Positions 63,310-64,000 of a stretch of 64,000 nucleotides of DNA are shown here, one piece after another. The position numbers were made by a program, and so were the translations under genes. Positions within the stretch are counted from its first letter, which is position 1. Every line of letters begins with the position of its first letter. A model generated the notes under the pieces. It was not told the DNA's origin, ran no database searches, and worked only from the letters and a program-made list of their open reading frames with translations. This DNA is from Hathewaya histolytica. Its GTDB lineage: Bacteria > Bacillota > Clostridia > Clostridiales > Clostridiaceae. The stretch is taken from positions 806,001 to 870,000 of the forward strand of contig NZ_LR590481.1 in the NCBI RefSeq assembly GCF_901482605.1, given 5' to 3'.

Positions 63310-63358
63310 AAGTATAATACCCATGGCTAGAATTTAGAATAAATCGAGGTGAGCATGT

Positions 63359-64000
63359 ATGGAACTATTAATCAAGAATGTGAAAATGGTAAGTGCAGAG
63401 GGGAATTTTGAGGGTGACCTTTATATAGAGGATGGAATCATAAAAGAAGTAGGCATAGGTTTAAAAAGAGACTGTGAGATAGTAGAAGGAAACGGAAATA
63501 CATTAATGCCTTCTTTTGTAGATATGCATTGTCACTTTAGAGACCCAGGATATACATTTAAAGAGGACTTAGAAAGTGGTTCTAAAGCAGCTGTTAGAGG
63601 TGGATACACTCAGGTTAACTTAATGGCAAACACAAACCCAATTTGCAGTGACATGGACACCTTTAACTATGTAATAGAAAAGGGCAGGAAATTAAATATA
63701 ACAGATATAAATCAAATAGTATCAGCCACAAAAGATATGAGTGGACAAAGTATAGATCACTTAGAGCATTTAACAGAAGAGGTTAAGTTCATATCTGATG
63801 ATGGAGTAGGAGTAAATTCAGATAAGATTATGTATGATGTAATGATGAAAGCTAATGAAAAAAATCTTACATTAATATCTCATGCAGAAACTCTTACATT
63901 TTCGAATATAGATATGAGGCTTGCGGAAAATATGATGACTTTTAGAGATATAGCACTATGTGAACATACAAAGGCAAAGGTTCATATGGCACATGTAAGC
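63359..64000 (+). CDS. pyrC: Dihydroorotase, 3'-truncated by the window edge
   Basis: The first 214 residues of a dihydroorotase, which closes carbamoyl aspartate to dihydroorotate. The metal motif is DMHCHFRDPG near residue 58, and the substrate segment MANTNP follows around residue 90. ISHAE and MAHVS near the end hold further metal His residues. The start is ATG 63359 with GAGGTGAG upstream. An ATG at 63355 is in another frame and soon stops. It is the third gene of the pyr operon. The subclass (type I, PyrC/PyrDC-like with DMHCHFRDPG) fits Gram-positives. Confidence 0.93.
   Translation, partial: MELLIKNVKMVSAEGNFEGDLYIEDGIIKEVGIGLKRDCEIVEGNGNTLMPSFVDMHCHFRDPGYTFKEDLESGSKAAVRGGYTQVNLMANTNPICSDMDTFNYVIEKGRKLNITDINQIVSATKDMSGQSIDHLEHLTEEVKFISDDGVGVNSDKIMYDVMMKANEKNLTLISHAETLTFSNIDMRLAENMMTFRDIALCEHTKAKVHMAHVS

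Noticed and set aside
1-64000. Mobile elements or prophage
   Set aside because: No transposase, integrase or phage structural gene is visible, and base composition and codon use look even across the window.

Overview
The window is AT-rich, gene-dense DNA from a low-GC Gram-positive anaerobe, most probably Clostridium sensu stricto. The sequence evidence is strong A/G-rich Shine-Dalgarno sites, frequent TTG and GTG starts, a sleL-type spore-cortex hydrolase, a T-box leader, a PyrR-type leader and a duplicated protein that resembles the spore protein Tlp. I see no rRNA, tRNA, CRISPR array, insertion sequence or prophage module. The species cannot be named from the sequence alone.

Layout. 1-5.5 kb: 3' part of recQ, a MacAB-like ABC export operon and an ArsC/Spx-family protein. 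5.6-8.6 kb: a dicarboxylate/amino-acid symporter divergent from aspartase (aspA). 8.7-15.6 kb: a membrane protein with a long polar linker, exonuclease III, a lipoprotein, a LysM-GH18 spore hydrolase, a short-chain dehydrogenase, a PfkB sugar kinase and a TtcA-like thiolase. 15.7-19.8 kb: a secreted amidase-domain protein and two TPR proteins. 20.1-23.4 kb: a three-part protein (SF1 helicase, PD-(D/E)xK nuclease, LexA-like S24 protease) followed by a Cof-type phosphatase. 23.5-27.4 kb: a MATE exporter behind a terminator, a YbjN-like protein, a second symporter paralogue and the Tlp-like protein.

27.5-33.4 kb is the sulfur region. A small siroheme/ferredoxin-type reductase diverges from a cysteine T-box operon of methyltransferase, mccB, mccA and luxS, which is the methionine-to-cysteine route known from C. 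acetobutylicum. A kinase-fold protein follows. 33.5-38.4 kb: an oligopeptide-type ABC importer without ATPase genes and a His-rich ArsP_2-type permease. 38.9-43.9 kb: surface and secreted proteins (M6 metalloprotease, CAP-domain protein, polysaccharide deacetylase and a small coiled-coil membrane protein). 44.3-52.4 kb: 5-formyl-THF cyclo-ligase, a structured leader before Xaa-Pro aminopeptidase, a Lon-like protease and a GGDEF-EAL protein. 52.6-56.1 kb: two DegT-type aminotransferases behind a MerR-methyltransferase fusion. 56.3-61.6 kb: a two-component system with a lipoprotein, then a cell-wall amidase and a lytic transglycosylase. 61.7-64.0 kb: a pyrimidine operon (pyrB, pyrI, start of pyrC) with two PyrR-type RNA sites, one controlling a terminator and one covering the pyrB Shine-Dalgarno.

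The most unusual object is the 817-residue helicase-nuclease-LexA-like protein at 20102-22555. Its Ala-Gly cleavage segment, catalytic Ser and catalytic Lys have the spacing found in LexA, so it may be a damage-triggered, self-cleaving helicase-nuclease. This role is inference. Most other genes are ordinary chromosomal housekeeping, and many convergent pairs share perfect bidirectional terminator hairpins.
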